From NCBI GenBank assembly GCA_963383645.1, contig OY726560.1, positions 151,056,546 through 151,120,545 on the forward strand: a stretch of DNA of 64,000 nt, read 5' to 3'. This document shows, one piece after another, positions 1 to 10,133 of this stretch. The position numbers and the translations under genes were made by a program. Below the pieces are notes generated by a model, which ran no database searches, was not told the origin of the DNA, and was given only the letters and a program-made list of their open reading frames with translations. This DNA comes from Muscardinus avellanarius. Taxonomy: Eukaryota > Chordata > Mammalia > Rodentia > Gliridae. The first letter of the stretch is position 1. Each line of letters opens with the position of its first letter.

Positions 1-94
1 CAGATTGTTGAGAGTTTTGCTAAGTTGTCCTTGAGCTTGTGATCCTCCTGTCTCAGCTGCCCAAGTACAGGGATTCCAGGCATGGGCCTGGCTC
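1..94 (-). mobile_element. SINE, left (B1) unit, cut by window edge
   Basis: The reverse complement carries the B1-type signature (cctgtctcagctgcccaagt...gggattccaggcatg). Only the 7SL-derived unit is visible because the window starts inside the element. Confidence 0.8.
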
Positions 95-422
95 TCCTCC
101 TTTCTTTTCATTGCTCTTTCCCAGTGGAGAGGTGGGCAGTCGGACCGCCACTCCCCTCAGGGAGTGGGGAAGCTGGTCTTACAGCAAGGCAAGGTGCCAC
201 TGTTCCTTGTGTTCCTGAGCTCAGCTATGATGCCTCTCACAACCCTCCAGGAGAGAGGGAACTGGGGATCCGTCGATCTCTATCCCAGTGTCCCTGCTGT
301 GAGGGGTGGGCAGGTCTTGTGACCCTCGTTCTGTGGACCCCGCTCCTTTCAGTTCAATGCATGGGGAAAAGGACTCCATCTCCCTTAGGCCGAGGTTTAT
401 GCCACATTTAAACCCAGCTTTG
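95..422. other. Unrecognised non-SINE sequence
   Basis: This stretch is moderately GC-rich and holds an open frame of about 100 codons, but the predicted peptide has no recognisable motif and the frame starts inside the neighbouring SINE. I see no gene or known repeat in it; an old LTR piece is possible. Confidence 0.4.
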
Positions 423-645
423 AAAGCGGGATGTGGTGGCCATGCCTACAACCCACGAGGTGGAGGGCTGAAGCAGGAGGATCACAGGTTTGTCACTGGC
501 GTCAGCAATTCAGCAAAGCCCTCTGCAACTTAGCAAGACCCTATTCCAAAATAAAATAAAATAAAATAAAATAAAATAGGGCTGGGTGTGTAGCTCAGAG
601 ATAGCATGTCCCTGGCTTCAATACCCAGTACCACACACACAAAAA
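423..645 (+). mobile_element. Dimeric B1-dID SINE
   Basis: A full dimer: left B1 unit (gcgggatgtggtggccatg...), an (AAAAT)n linker at about 550-578, then the ID unit (gggctgggtgtgtagctcag...cagtacc) and an A-rich tail. It is diverged, so not young. Confidence 0.88.
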
Positions 646-911
646 AAACCCAACCAAACAGTAAACAAATAAACAACAATAGCAACAAAAAAAACCCAGC
701 TTTTACTAAAGCTTTGCATTAAGATTGATTTGTAGTTTCACATTTGGCTAGAGATCCCTGAACATATATTCTATCGGTCTGAATCCTAGCATGAGGGGAG
801 GGGAGGACTCCCCAAACCCTCGAGGCCAGCACTGTGAGCTCTCACCCAAGATCTGCTGTGTAAATGAAAGGATTCAAAGATGCACCTGCCATTTCTTCCT
901 TAAAAGCAGCT

Positions 912-1021
912 GCTGTTGACTGATCACCTTCCGTGAGCCAGGCCCTGCTGTGCTATTGCGTCCTCCCGACAGCCCTATCAAGCAAGTGTTACCATTTTCG
1001 TCTTACGAAAAAGGAAATCTG
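912..1021 (+). mobile_element. MIR fragment
   Basis: The order matches the MIR 3' half: a 'gtgagccaggccctgctgtgc' block, then 'cagccctatcaagcaagtgttaccattttcgtcttac', then 'aaaaggaaatctgag', equivalent to MIR's 'ccattttacagatgaggaaactgag'. The right end is cut by the SINE at 1022. The bases before it (646-911) show nothing recognisable. Confidence 0.7.
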
Positions 1022-1561
1022 AGCTGGGCCTGGGGGTACACACCTGTTCATCTCAGTCCTTGGGATTTGCAGGTTCGTAGCCAACCTCTGCAATTCAGCA
1101 AGATCCTCTTTCAAAATAAAAAAAAGGAAGCTGGATATGGTGGCCATGGCAGCCCGTGCTTGTAATCCCAGTACTTGAGAGACTGAGACAGGAGGATCAC
1201 AGGTTCGAAGCCAGCCTCAGCAATTTAGTGAGGTTCTCTACAATTTAGCGAGATCCTGTTTCCAAATAAAAAATAAAAAAGGGCTGGGAGCCGGGCGTGG
1301 TGGCTCACGCTTGTAATCCCCGCGCTTGGGTGGTAGAGACAGGAGGGTCACGCAGGTTCGAAGCCAGCCACGCACGCTGGTTTAGGAGACCCTGTTTCCA
1401 AATAAAAAGTATAAAAAATAGGTCTGGGAGTGTAGCCCGGAGGTAGAAGGGCTTCCAGGAACCCCAGTACCACCAAAAATTAAAAAAAGGGCTGGGAGTG
1501 TATCCCAGGAGTAGAGGCCCTTGGTTTCTACCCCCAGCATCACCCAAAAATAAATAGAAAA
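1022..1561 (+). mobile_element. SINE cluster with a nested insertion
   Basis: A B1-unit monomer lies at 1022-1125. A dimer follows with its left unit at 1128-1280 and its ID unit at 1488-1561. It is split in the linker by a complete dimer of the hairpin subfamily at 1290-1482. The nested copy is flanked by a 15-bp target duplication AAAAAAGGGCTGGGA (1275-1289 and 1483-1497). Confidence 0.92.
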
Positions 1562-1589
1562 GTTGGACTAGAGATGTGGCTCAGAGGTA

Positions 1590-1885
1590 GCCTGGGTCCC
1601 AGATGCCCAGAGAACCATGGATTAGTGATGCCATAACAAAGTACCACACACCAGACGGCGGAAAACCAGAGATGTGTTCTCTCTCTGTTCTGCAGGCTGA
1701 AGTCTGCAATTCAGGCATCAGCAGGGCCCTGCTCTCTCTGAGGGCTCTAGGGAAGGACCCTTCCTTGCGTCTTCTGACTCCTGGACGCCCCAGGTGTGCC
1801 CTGGCTCGTGGTGGGATCACTCCAATCTTGACCTCCATCTTTCTGTGAGCCTCTTTTCTCTCTGTGTCCTTTTCTTCTCTCTCCC
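1590..1885 (-). mobile_element. MLT1-type MaLR LTR, first part
   Basis: Read on the minus strand this is the 3' half of an MLT1 LTR. On + it shows 'gatgccataacaaagtaccacacacca', 'gcagggccctgctctctctgagggctctagg' and 'tcactccaatcttgacctccatct', in consensus order. The same LTR resumes at 3062-3240; the gap is filled by SINEs. Confidence 0.8.
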
Positions 1886-2807
1886 TCCTCCTCTCTCTTT
1901 TGTACTGGGAATTGAGCCCAGGAGCATTCTACATGCGAGCTACACTCCCACATTTTTAATTTTTTATTTAGGAACAGGGTCTCCCAAGCCGGGCGTGGTA
2001 GCACACGCTCGTAATCCCAGTACTTAGGAGGCTGACACAGGAGAATTGCAGGTTCGTGGCCAGCCTCAGCAAATAGTGAAACCTATTTCAAAATAAAGAA
2101 TTAGCCAGGCATGGTGGCGCACGCTTGTAATCCCCGCACTTGGGAGGAAGAGACAGGAGGATCGCGCAGGTTCAAAGCCAGCCTTGCTGGTTTAAGAGAC
2201 CCTGTTTCCAAATAAAAATATAAAATAGGTCTGGGAGTATAGCCCAGAGGTAGAAGGGTTTCTAGGAACCCCAGTACCACCAAAACAACAACAACAACAA
2301 CAACAACAAAGAATTAAAAATAGAGCTGGAGGTATAGCTTAGAGGTAAAATGACCCTGGTTCAATCTCCAGTTCCACAAATGAAAGAAATGAGGAAAGAA
2401 AGAAAGAAAGAGTTGGGCGTGGTGGCGCACGCCTGTAATCCCCGCGGTTGGGAGGGAGAGACAGGAGGATCACGGAGGTTTGAAGCCAGCGGTGCTGGTT
2501 TAAGAGACCCTGCCAAATATATATATAATAGGTCTTGGCCAGGCGTGGTGGTGCACGCTTGTAATCCCCGCGCTTGGGAGGCAGAGACAGGAGGATCGTG
2601 CAGGTTCGAAGCCAGCCACGCATGCTGGCTTAAAACACCCTGTTTCCAAATAAAAATGTAAAAATAGGTCTGGGAGTGTAGCCCGGAGGTAGAAGGGCTT
2701 CCAGGAACCCCAGTACCACCACCAAAAAAAAAAAAAAAAATGGGTCTGGGAGTGTAACCGGAGGTAGAAGGGCTTCCAGGAATCCCAGGACCACCAAAAT
2801 AATAATA

Positions 2808-2849
<42 letters not shown>

Positions 2850-3061
2850 TAGGTCTGGGAGTGTAGCCCAGAGGTAGAAGGGTTTCCAGGAGCCCCAGTT
2901 TCAGTACCACCACCAAAAAAAAAAAAAAAAAAAAAAGAAAGAAAGAAAGAAAGAAAGAAAGGTATTTCTAAGTTGCTGAGACTGACTGGTCTCGATTCTG
3001 TGATCCTCCTGTCTCAGTTTCCCAAATCCTGGGATTACAGGTCTGTACCACTGTTTGGGTT
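1886..3061. mobile_element. Multi-level SINE nest inside the MLT1 LTR
   Basis: The outermost element is an antisense dimer (ID unit 1893-1986, B1 unit 2962-3058). Inside it are sense elements: a dimer at 1987-2385 interrupted by a hairpin-subfamily dimer at 2103-2308 (target repeat AAAGAATTA), and a dimer at 2414-2800 interrupted by another at 2537-2741. A further ID unit lies at 2848-2916, with (TAA)n at 2797-2847 and (AAAG)n at 2937-2960. At least five insertions are stacked in 1.2 kb. Confidence 0.85.
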
Positions 3062-3240
3062 TCTGTGTTCTTTTCTTATAAAGACACCAATCTTCAGCGT
3101 TAGGGCCCATCCAAAGTTTATTTTATCCCAAGATTCTTAGCTAGTTACATCTGCAAGGACCATCTTTCCAAATAAGATAATATTCGGAGATGCTGGATAG
3201 ACATGAATTTTGGGGAGATATTATTCGACCAACCACAACA
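3062..3240 (-). mobile_element. MLT1-type MaLR LTR, second part
   Basis: Antisense 5' half of the LTR begun at 1590. It shows 'cttataaagacaccaatc', 'tagggcccatcc', 'acatctgcaaggaccatctttccaaataag' and 'gacatgaattttggggag' in MLT1 order. Confidence 0.82.
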
Positions 3241-3891
3241 ACCACACAAGTTCTAAGGTAACTAGCCACAGCTATTCAAGGGAGAAAAAAAAAGACTGTT
3301 CTTCCGTGATTAAACCAATGCCTTAATGGGTCTTTGAACTCATATTCTAACTAAAAGAGACACTCTGAAGGGTGTGCTTGATGGAAGCTGTTGAAAACTT
3401 CCCACTGTGCTCACAGCGGGGGAAGGTGGCAGGATCCTCTCCTCCAGTGACCTCATTATTGGGCCACTTATAGACACTTAACACGAGCTGAGCCAACAGT
3501 GTTATCTCTTCAGGGAATCGGGATTTTAGGGAATTGGACTGAAAGACATTCAGATAATACTGAGAAACAGTCAATATCTGAACTTGCCTGCTGAATGGAG
3601 GACAAATTAGTTTATGGGTTGTGGGATAATTACTTTCTAACAGCCATGCAGAGAGGAAATCAGAAAAAAATTGATCTCTACCAGGAGGCAGAAATAAAGC
3701 AGATGCTCAAGAATAGGCGGAGATGTGTGTCTGAGAGTGTGGCTGGTGGTCCTTCTTGGTTCCAGGGCAGATAGCAGGTGTGGTTACATTGTGCCCTCAG
3801 GTTAAAGACAGGACTAGCAACAGGTGCTGGGCGCTTGGCAGGGTCCAGAGCTGATGCTCTACTGTATTATCTGGTCAGAGTAATTTACCCG
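3241..3891. other. SINE-free sequence, nothing recognised
   Basis: About 650 bp with no SINE, LTR or coding signal that I can identify. The minus-strand open frame of 75 codons here has no recognisable motif. Confidence 0.4.
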
Positions 3892-4103
3892 AGCTGGGTA
3901 CTACGGCACACACCTGTAACAATAGCTACTTGGGCAGCTGAGGCAGGATCCTAAGTTTGAGGCCAGCCTGGGGAGCTTAATGAGGCCCTATCCCAAGATA
4001 AAATAAAAAGGACTGGGAAAGTAACTCAGTGGTAGAGTGCTTGTTTAGCCAAGGCGAGGCCCTGAGTTTAATACCCAGCACTGAAAAATTAAAAAAATAA
4101 AAG
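3892..4103 (+). mobile_element. Older dimeric SINE with extended ID unit
   Basis: Left B1 unit (gagctgggtactacggcacacacctgtaac...) and a right unit that keeps the longer ID form, 'gtagagtgcttgtttagccaaggcgaggccctgag', nearer to classic rodent ID than the shortened unit of most copies here. Confidence 0.85.
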
Positions 4104-4206
4104 GTAATTTATTCCAATTTCTACAACATTTCAGCTACTTAACTCAACATAGGTTAATTTCTTGCATCACAAGCAGCCTTTAGTGGGCAGGCACCCCCCT
4201 TCTATC

Positions 4207-4432
4207 TCTTTTTTTTTTTTTTTTTTTTTTTTTGGGTACTGGGGATGGAACCCAGGGGCATTCTACCAATGAGCTACACCCCCAGCCCTATTTTTTATTC
4301 TTTATTTTGAAACAGGGTCTCACTGAGTTACAAAGGGCCTCACTAAGTAGCTGAGGCTGGCTGCGAACTGCGATCCTCCTGACTCAGCCTCCCCAATGCT
4401 GGGATTCCAGGGTGCACCACCACGCCCGGTTC
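4207..4432 (-). mobile_element. Dimeric SINE (antisense)
   Basis: Poly-T, then 'gggtactggggatggaacccaggg' (ID unit) and a B1 unit ending 'caccacgcccgg'. Related flanks 'cccttctatctc' and 'cccttcttatatctc' look like a degraded target duplication. Confidence 0.9.
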
Positions 4433-4462
4433 CCTTCTTATATCTCTGTCATCTCAAATATG

Positions 4463-4656
4463 TGGCCGGGCGTGGTGGCGCATGCTTGTAATCCCCGTGC
4501 TTGGGAGGCAGAGACAGGAGGATCGCGCTGGTTCAGAGCCAGCCTCGCTGGTTTAAGAGAACCTGTTTCCAAATAAAAATATAAAAATAGGTCATAGCCC
4601 GGACATAGAAGGGCTTCCAGAAACCCCAGTACCACCAAAAAAAAAAAAAAAAAAAA
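4463..4656 (+). mobile_element. Dimeric SINE, hairpin subfamily
   Basis: Shortened left unit with 'agccagcctcgctggtttaagag' and right unit with 'agaagggcttccagaaacccc', diagnostic for the subfamily. The flanks share 'atgtggcc'. Confidence 0.9.
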
Positions 4657-4833
4657 TGTGGCCTGTACGGTTGCTGGAGTAGAGATAAAGGACATTAGTC
4701 AGTCTTCTTCATCATCTTCAACTATTTATTTTACAATTATATAAAATATGTACAAAGCTTCAACATCTAACCTTCACATAGATCAAGCTTGTAGCTCTGC
4801 CCCTTCCACCTTACTTCCTCTTTCCCACTGTTG

Positions 4834-5470
4834 CAGGAAACCTAGGTCCCCAGAGTCAGGAGACAGCAACTGGCACTGAAAGATGGTTTCTTTATTCACT
4901 ATTGAAGGCTCAGAAAGCAAAGCTCCGGGTCTGAGCCCATCACTGAACACACAAGCCCTTCTATACACTGGTCACCTGATGTTGGCGGGGAGGGGTAGGC
5001 GTGAGACGAGAATAGCATGATGATGGAAGCTGACCAAGCAATTAATCACTATATTAATCATTGTAATGTTTTTCTTTTTATTCCTGCTTTGTTTATATTT
5101 CAGAGAGCTTTGCTGAACTATCTAGGATGACTCTGCTTTGTTTATATTTGAGAGAGCCTGTGCTGTCTTATCTTTTATTTTTATTTTTAATTTATTTTTA
5201 ATTTTTTTTTTTTTTTTTTTTTTTTTTTTGGTGGTACTGGGGTTCCTGGAAACACTTCTACCTCCGGGTTACACTCCCAGACCTTTTTTTAAAATATATT
5301 TTTTATTTGGAAACAGGGTCTCTTAAGCCAGCACACCTGGCTTCGAACCTGCGCGATCCTCCTGTCTCCGCCTCCCAAACGCGGGGATTACAAGTGTGTG
5401 CCACCATGCCCAGCTTATCTTTTAAACTGCCTGTTTAATATCTGAGAGGGGACTGTGAAGAAGCTTTATT
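4834..5470 (-). mobile_element. Candidate ERV solo LTR, split by a SINE
   Basis: On the minus strand a polyadenylation signal (gaataaag, complement at about 4890-4897) is followed some 50 bases later by '...ggtttcctgcaaca', a plausible CA end near 4834. The presumptive U3 side has an imperfect direct repeat: 'ctgctttgtttatattt' at 5085 and 5132, and a related 'ctgcctgtttaatatct' at 5429. The SINE at 5178-5413 interrupts it. Class is not assignable by eye; ERVK-like is a guess. Confidence 0.42.
5178..5413 (-). mobile_element. Dimeric SINE, hairpin subfamily (antisense)
   Basis: Long poly-T, 'ggtggtactggggttcctgg', the hairpin block 'ttaagccagcacacctggctt' and end 'gccaccatgcccag'. Target duplication CTTATCTTTTA at 5167-5177 and 5414-5424. 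Confidence 0.92.
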
Positions 5471-5537
5471 CTTTTATTTTGCTTTTAGCCAAATATAGTT
5501 TTAAGGATAAAGCCAGGGGTCATGCCTCACCAGAACT

Positions 5538-5641
5538 GGGGCCGGGATGTAGCTCAGTGGCAAAGTGCCTGCTTTGCAGGTGGGGTGCTCTGGGTTCCAT
5601 CCCCAGTTCCAAAAAGACAAAAAAAAAAAAAAAAAAAAAAA
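5538..5641 (+). mobile_element. Single-unit tRNA-Ala-like ID SINE
   Basis: This monomer has no B1 half. It has an A box (tagctcagtgg), an intact anticodon-arm-like segment 'cctgctttgcaggtg' with TGC where tRNA-Ala has its anticodon, a B box (ggttccatcc) and a tail beginning 'aaaaagacaaaaaa'. The same layout and tail recur at 54832-54933 on the other strand, so this is a separate SINE family, not a decayed dimer. A functional tRNA gene is unlikely because there is a poly-A tail and no matching acceptor stem. Confidence 0.8.
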
Positions 5642-5814
5642 GAACCCTTAAAAAAATAAGCTAAGAACAACAACAACAAAAATGTAAGGAACTATATACA
5701 TAGGTTTCCTGCTATACTTTGTGTCTTGATGGGTCCCCAAAGGCCCTTGCGTTAAGGCCTTGGTCCCAGGGTGCACCACTGCGGGATGGTGGGACCTTTA
5801 AGAAGTGGGGCCTA

Positions 5815-6334
<520 letters not shown>

Positions 6335-6774
6335 AAGTGGGGCCTAGCGGGAGGCACTAGGTCACTGGGGTGCCCCTATGAGGGGCAAGTGGGATCCTGG
6401 CCCGGGGCTCAATCTCTGCCCTCTGGCCCTGAGGCACCGGGCCTGTGGCTCCAGCACATGCTCCTGCTCTGCTGTGCTGTCTCTGCACAGGCTCCGGGGC
6501 CTCAGGGCATGATGGAAAACCAACACATTCTTCTCCTTCTTTACTCAGATTCTTGGACTCCAGAGTTCCCACAGCGCCTTTGGGGTGTTTGGCCACTTTT
6601 CCCTATTTCCTGCTGCTTCCAATAAACCATTTACTCCCCTTCCTGCGGTCTGCGGGTGTCATTCTTCGTTCACCATAGACAAGAACCCGGTAAGGAAACG
6701 CCAAGTTTCTTCTCAAGAAACTCCGTTTCATCTTTGATAAAACACTGGGTTTCTTCTCAAGAAACCCCCCGTTT

Positions 6775-6972
6775 CACTGGGATAGAACCCAGAGGCACTG
6801 TACCTCTGAGCTACACCCCCAGCCCTATTTTTCAGTCTTTTTATTTGTGAAACAGGGTCTCACTGAGGTGCAAAGGGCCTCACTAAGTAGTTGAGGCTGT
6901 CTGAGAACCGCGATCCTCTGGTCTCAGCCTCCCGAATGCTGGGATTACAAGCGTGCGCCACCACGCCCGGCT
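6775..6972 (-). mobile_element. Dimeric SINE (antisense)
   Basis: ID unit 'gatagaacccagaggcactgtacctctgag' and B1 unit ending 'gccaccacgcccggc'. It lacks a clear poly-T. Confidence 0.88.
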
Positions 6973-7155
6973 TCATCTCTGGAACTTTTTCACCATCTAA
7001 ATGGCAAGTGTGTTCATTAAACACTAATTCCCCAGTGGCCCCTCACCTTGATCCCTGGCACCCATACTCTATTTTCTAGGGACCTCATCTAGGTGTAATC
7101 ATATAATATCTGTCCTTTTGTCCCTGGCTTATCTCACATAACATGATGTCTTCAA
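6973..7155 (-). mobile_element. Old L1 (L1M-type) 3' end fragment
   Basis: The + strand reads like the well-known antisense 3' region of old mammalian L1: 'actttttcaccatctaaatgg', 'ttccccagtggcccctcaccttgatccctggcaccc', 'tctaggtgtaatcatataatatctgtccttttgtccctggctta', 'cacataacatgatgtcttcaagg'. Confidence 0.72.
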
Positions 7156-7409
7156 GGAGGTACAATCACTCTTAACTGGTTCAGCCAGAAAGAACGTACA
7201 CTGTGTTCATTGGCTTACTTCTAGTCACATGGCCCCAAACGAACTGTAAGGGAGGCTGGGAAATGTAGGGGAAGACAGGAGCATTTGGTGAGTACTAGTT
7301 CCCATGAGACACGCTGTGTCATGTGATAAATTCTCTCTTTGCTTAAGTTAGGTTGAGTTGGCTGTAGTGTTTTGCAACTAAGGAATTCAAATCATACTTA
7401 TTCTACACA

Positions 7410-7660
7410 ATCATCTCTGTAAGGTGTGAGTCACCCCCCAGCCCCGCAGGGGGCAGGGCCGGAAGCTAGGAGGTGGAGCTCTGTGATTCTGAGAGTGCAG
7501 AGTTCAGAGAGGAGCCCGAGAGGGAGGGACTCACGCTCTCCCCTGCCACCGGCCCCCGCGGCTACGCGGGGGCTGGAGGCCGCTCTCCCACGAATAAAGA
7601 TATCCGTAAGACCGATTATAGATCTCGGCGTGTCTCTATGCTAGTGGGGCACCCCGCATT
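7410..7660 (+). mobile_element. Candidate ERV LTR (R-U5 part)
   Basis: A GC-rich block, a perfect 9-bp stem with 4-base loop (gcccccgcg / cgcgggggc, 7552-7560 and 7565-7573), AATAAA at 7593-7598 and a GT-rich stretch ending '...ggggcaccccgca' near 7660. CpG density here stands out from the surroundings. No paired LTR or internal region is visible. Confidence 0.4.
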
Positions 7661-7727
7661 TTTTCTACAATCTTACAATCTCAACATCTAATGAATGGAG
7701 GGGGCTTATCACTAGGGATTCTTTATT

Positions 7728-7951
7728 TTTTATTTTTTATTTTTTTTGGTGGTGGTACTGGAGGTAGAACTCAGAGGCTTTCTACCTCTGGGCTATACTC
7801 CCAGACCTATTTTGTATTTTATTTGAAAACAGGGTCTCACTAAGTGGTTGAGAGCCTCACTAAGTGGCCGAGGCTGGCTTCGAACCTGTGCGATCCTCCT
7901 GTCTCAGCCTTCCAAGCGCGAGAATTATAAGCATGCGCCACTATGCCCAGC
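7728..7951 (-). mobile_element. Dimeric SINE (antisense)
   Basis: Extended T-rich tail, ID unit and full-length B1 unit ending 'cactatgcccagc'. Target duplication GGGATTCTTTATT at 7715-7727 and 7952-7964. Confidence 0.93.
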
Positions 7952-7978
7952 GGGATTCTTTATTCTAACTGGTAATTA

Positions 7979-8048
7979 TTTTTTCTTTTATAGTGCTGGG
8001 AATAGAATGAGGTAGCTCATTCTACCACTGAGCTCCCTTCCCAGTTGC
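7979..8048 (-). mobile_element. Short ID-type SINE piece
   Basis: 'gtgctgggaatagaatgaggtagctcattctaccactgagctccc' is an antisense ID unit. The flanks 'ttctaactggtaat' and 'ttctaactgataat' are a likely target duplication with one change. Confidence 0.7.
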
Positions 8049-8094
8049 TTCTAACTGATAATATTCTTGTGCTGCTTTTCAAGATTAGAATTAT

Positions 8095-8312
8095 GCCAGG
8101 CGTGGTGGTGCATACTTGTAATCCTAGCATTTGGGACAGGAAGATAGCAGTTCGCAGCCAGCCTCAGCTATTTAGTGAGTTTCTTTGCAACTCAGTGAGA
8201 CCCTGTTTCAAAATAAAGAATAAAAAATAGGGCTGGAGGTGTAGCTTGGAGGTAGAATGCCCCTGAGCTCCATAGTCAGTACTGTACACACAGACAGACA
8301 GACAGACAGACA

Positions 8313-8343
<31 letters not shown>
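8095..8343 (+). mobile_element. Dimeric SINE with expanded CA/CAGA tail
   Basis: Dimer at 8095-8284; the tail is (ACAG)n then (AC)n at 8285-8343. The flanks 'gattagaattat' and 'gatcagaattat' are a target duplication with one change. Confidence 0.92.
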
Positions 8344-8345
<2 letters not shown>

Positions 8346-8495
8346 TCAGAATTATAAAATGTTGGCATTATAAAACCCCTGAATCCAGAGTTGACTCAAA
8401 CTTTGAATTTAATTTTCTATAGATAGCCCATCTGTTCTGGTCAATATTTTTCAGACAAAGTATACTGAGCATTTGGGATGCATCAAAACTGTGAG

Positions 8496-9021
8496 GAGCC
8501 CGGCATGGTGGTGTTGGCCTTCAATTCTAGATACTTGGGAGGCTGAAGCAGGAGGATTGCCAAGTTCAAGGTCAGCCTGGACAACTTAGCGAGATCTTGC
8601 TCTCAAAATAACATTAAAATGGACGGGAGAGCTGGGTGTGGTGGTGCATGCCTGTAACCTCACTCTTTGGGAGGTTGAGACAAGAGGATAGCAGCCTCAG
8701 CAAGTATTGAGACTCTCATCAACCTAGTGGAACCCTGTTTCAAACAACAAAAATAAAAATAGGGCTAGGGGTACAGCTTGGAAGTAGAATGCCCCTGGGT
8801 TCAATCTCCAGTACCACATTAAAAAAAAAGAGAGAGCCGGGCGTGGTGGCGCACGCTTGTAATCCCCGCGCTTGGGAGGCTGAGACAGGAGGATCACGCA
8901 GGTTCGAAGCCAGCCGCGCTGGCCTAAGAGACCCTGTTTCAAAAATATAAAATAGGTCTGGAAGTGTAGCCCAGAGGTAGAAGGGCTTCCAGGAACCCCA
9001 GTACCACCAAAAAAAAAAAAA

Positions 9022-9075
<54 letters not shown>

Positions 9076-9262
9076 GAGCTAGACATGGTAGCACATGCCT
9101 ATAATCCCAGCACTTGGGAGGCTGAAACAGGAGGATCACAGGTTCAAGGCTAGTGCATGGTAACTTGAAGAGACTCTTTTTGAAATAACAAAAAATGGGG
9201 CTGGGGTATAGCTCAGAGGCAGAGTGCCCCTAGGTTCAATCTCCAGTACCAAATAAATAATT
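8496..9262 (+). mobile_element. Tandem cluster of four sense SINEs
   Basis: An old B1 monomer (8496-8622), a dimer (8632-8830), a hairpin-subfamily dimer (8836-9030) whose tail carries (GA)n at 9031-9072, and another dimer (9077-9262). All have the same orientation. Confidence 0.9.
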
Positions 9263-9295
9263 AATAAAAGGGCTGGAAAGAAAGAAAAGAAAAGG

Positions 9296-9383
9296 ATGGG
9301 GATTTGCTCAGTTGTAGAGTAGTTGCTTAGCATGTGCAAGGCCCTGAGTTCAATCTCCAGTACTACAACAAAGCAAAACAAGA
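9296..9383 (+). mobile_element. Classic ID element
   Basis: 'ggatggggatttgctcagttgtagagtagttgcttagcatgtgcaaggccctgagttcaatctccagtac' keeps the full ID layout known from other rodents. There is no B1 half. Confidence 0.85.
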
Positions 9384-9432
9384 AAACTATGAAGGCTGCG
9401 GGTGTAAAACACTGGATAAAATTCGGTCCCTT

Positions 9433-9845
9433 GCCAGATGTGGCATGTGCCTGTAATCTCAGTTCTCAGAAGGCGGAGACAGGAGAATCACAGGTTTGAG
9501 ACCAGTGTCAGCAATTTAGCAAAGCTCTCAGAAATGTAGCCAGACCTTGTTTCAAAATAAAAAATAAAAATAGGACTGGAGGCCGGGCGTGGTGGCGCAC
9601 GCTTGTAATCCCTGCGCTTGGGAGGCAGAGACAGGAGGATCGCGCAAGTTCGAAGCCAGCCGTGTGCGCTGGCTTAGGAGACCCTGTTTCCAAATAAAAA
9701 TGTAGAAATAGGTCTGGGAGTGTAGCCCAGAGGTAGAAGGGCTTCTAGGAACCCCAGTACCACCAAAAAAAAAAAAAAAAAAATAGGACTGGAGGTGTAG
9801 TTTGGAAGTAGAATGTCCCTGGCTTCAATCCCTAGTACAAAACAC
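9433..9845 (+). mobile_element. SINE nested in SINE linker
   Basis: The outer dimer has its B1 unit at 9433-9570 and ID unit at 9783-9845. Between them sits a hairpin-subfamily dimer (9581-9778) flanked by the 15-bp duplication AAAAATAGGACTGGA (9566-9580 and 9779-9793). Confidence 0.94.
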
Positions 9846-9908
9846 ATTTTTAGTCCCTTCCTACTTAGTAGAAAACATCATCTTTCCTCTGATAATCATA
9901 ATTACTTG

Positions 9909-10133
9909 CAGCCCGGCATGGTGGCCCACGCTTGTAATCCCAGCATTTGGGAGGCTGAGACGGAAGGATCTTGGTTTGCAGACAGCCTCGGGTACTACTT
10001 AGTGAGGCCCTTAGCAATTCAGTGAGAACCTGTTTCAAAGTAACGAATAAAAAACAGGGCTGGGAGGTGTAGTTCAGAGGTAGAATACCCTTAGGTTCAA
10101 TCCCCAGTACTGCCAAAAAAAAAAAAAAAAAAA
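9909..10133 (+). mobile_element. Dimeric SINE
   Basis: B1 unit from 'agcccggcatggtgg', ID unit 'gggctgggaggtgtagttcag...ccagtactgcc' and poly-A. 'acttgc' occurs on both sides. Confidence 0.9.

Noticed and set aside
2500..2916. Recurring predicted peptides such as LETLLPLGYTPRP and RDPPVSASQARGLQACATTPG as a protein family
   Set aside because: They are translations of the antisense dimeric SINE and appear wherever a copy has an open frame.
5538..5641. Functional tRNA-Ala gene
   Set aside because: Poly-A tail, no paired acceptor stem, and a second copy with target repeats show it is a SINE.
6700..6776. Repeated 'gtttcttctcaagaaac' as a heat-shock element pair near BAG3
   Set aside because: Spacing between TTC and GAA does not match the heat-shock element, and the two copies look like a small local duplication next to a SINE.
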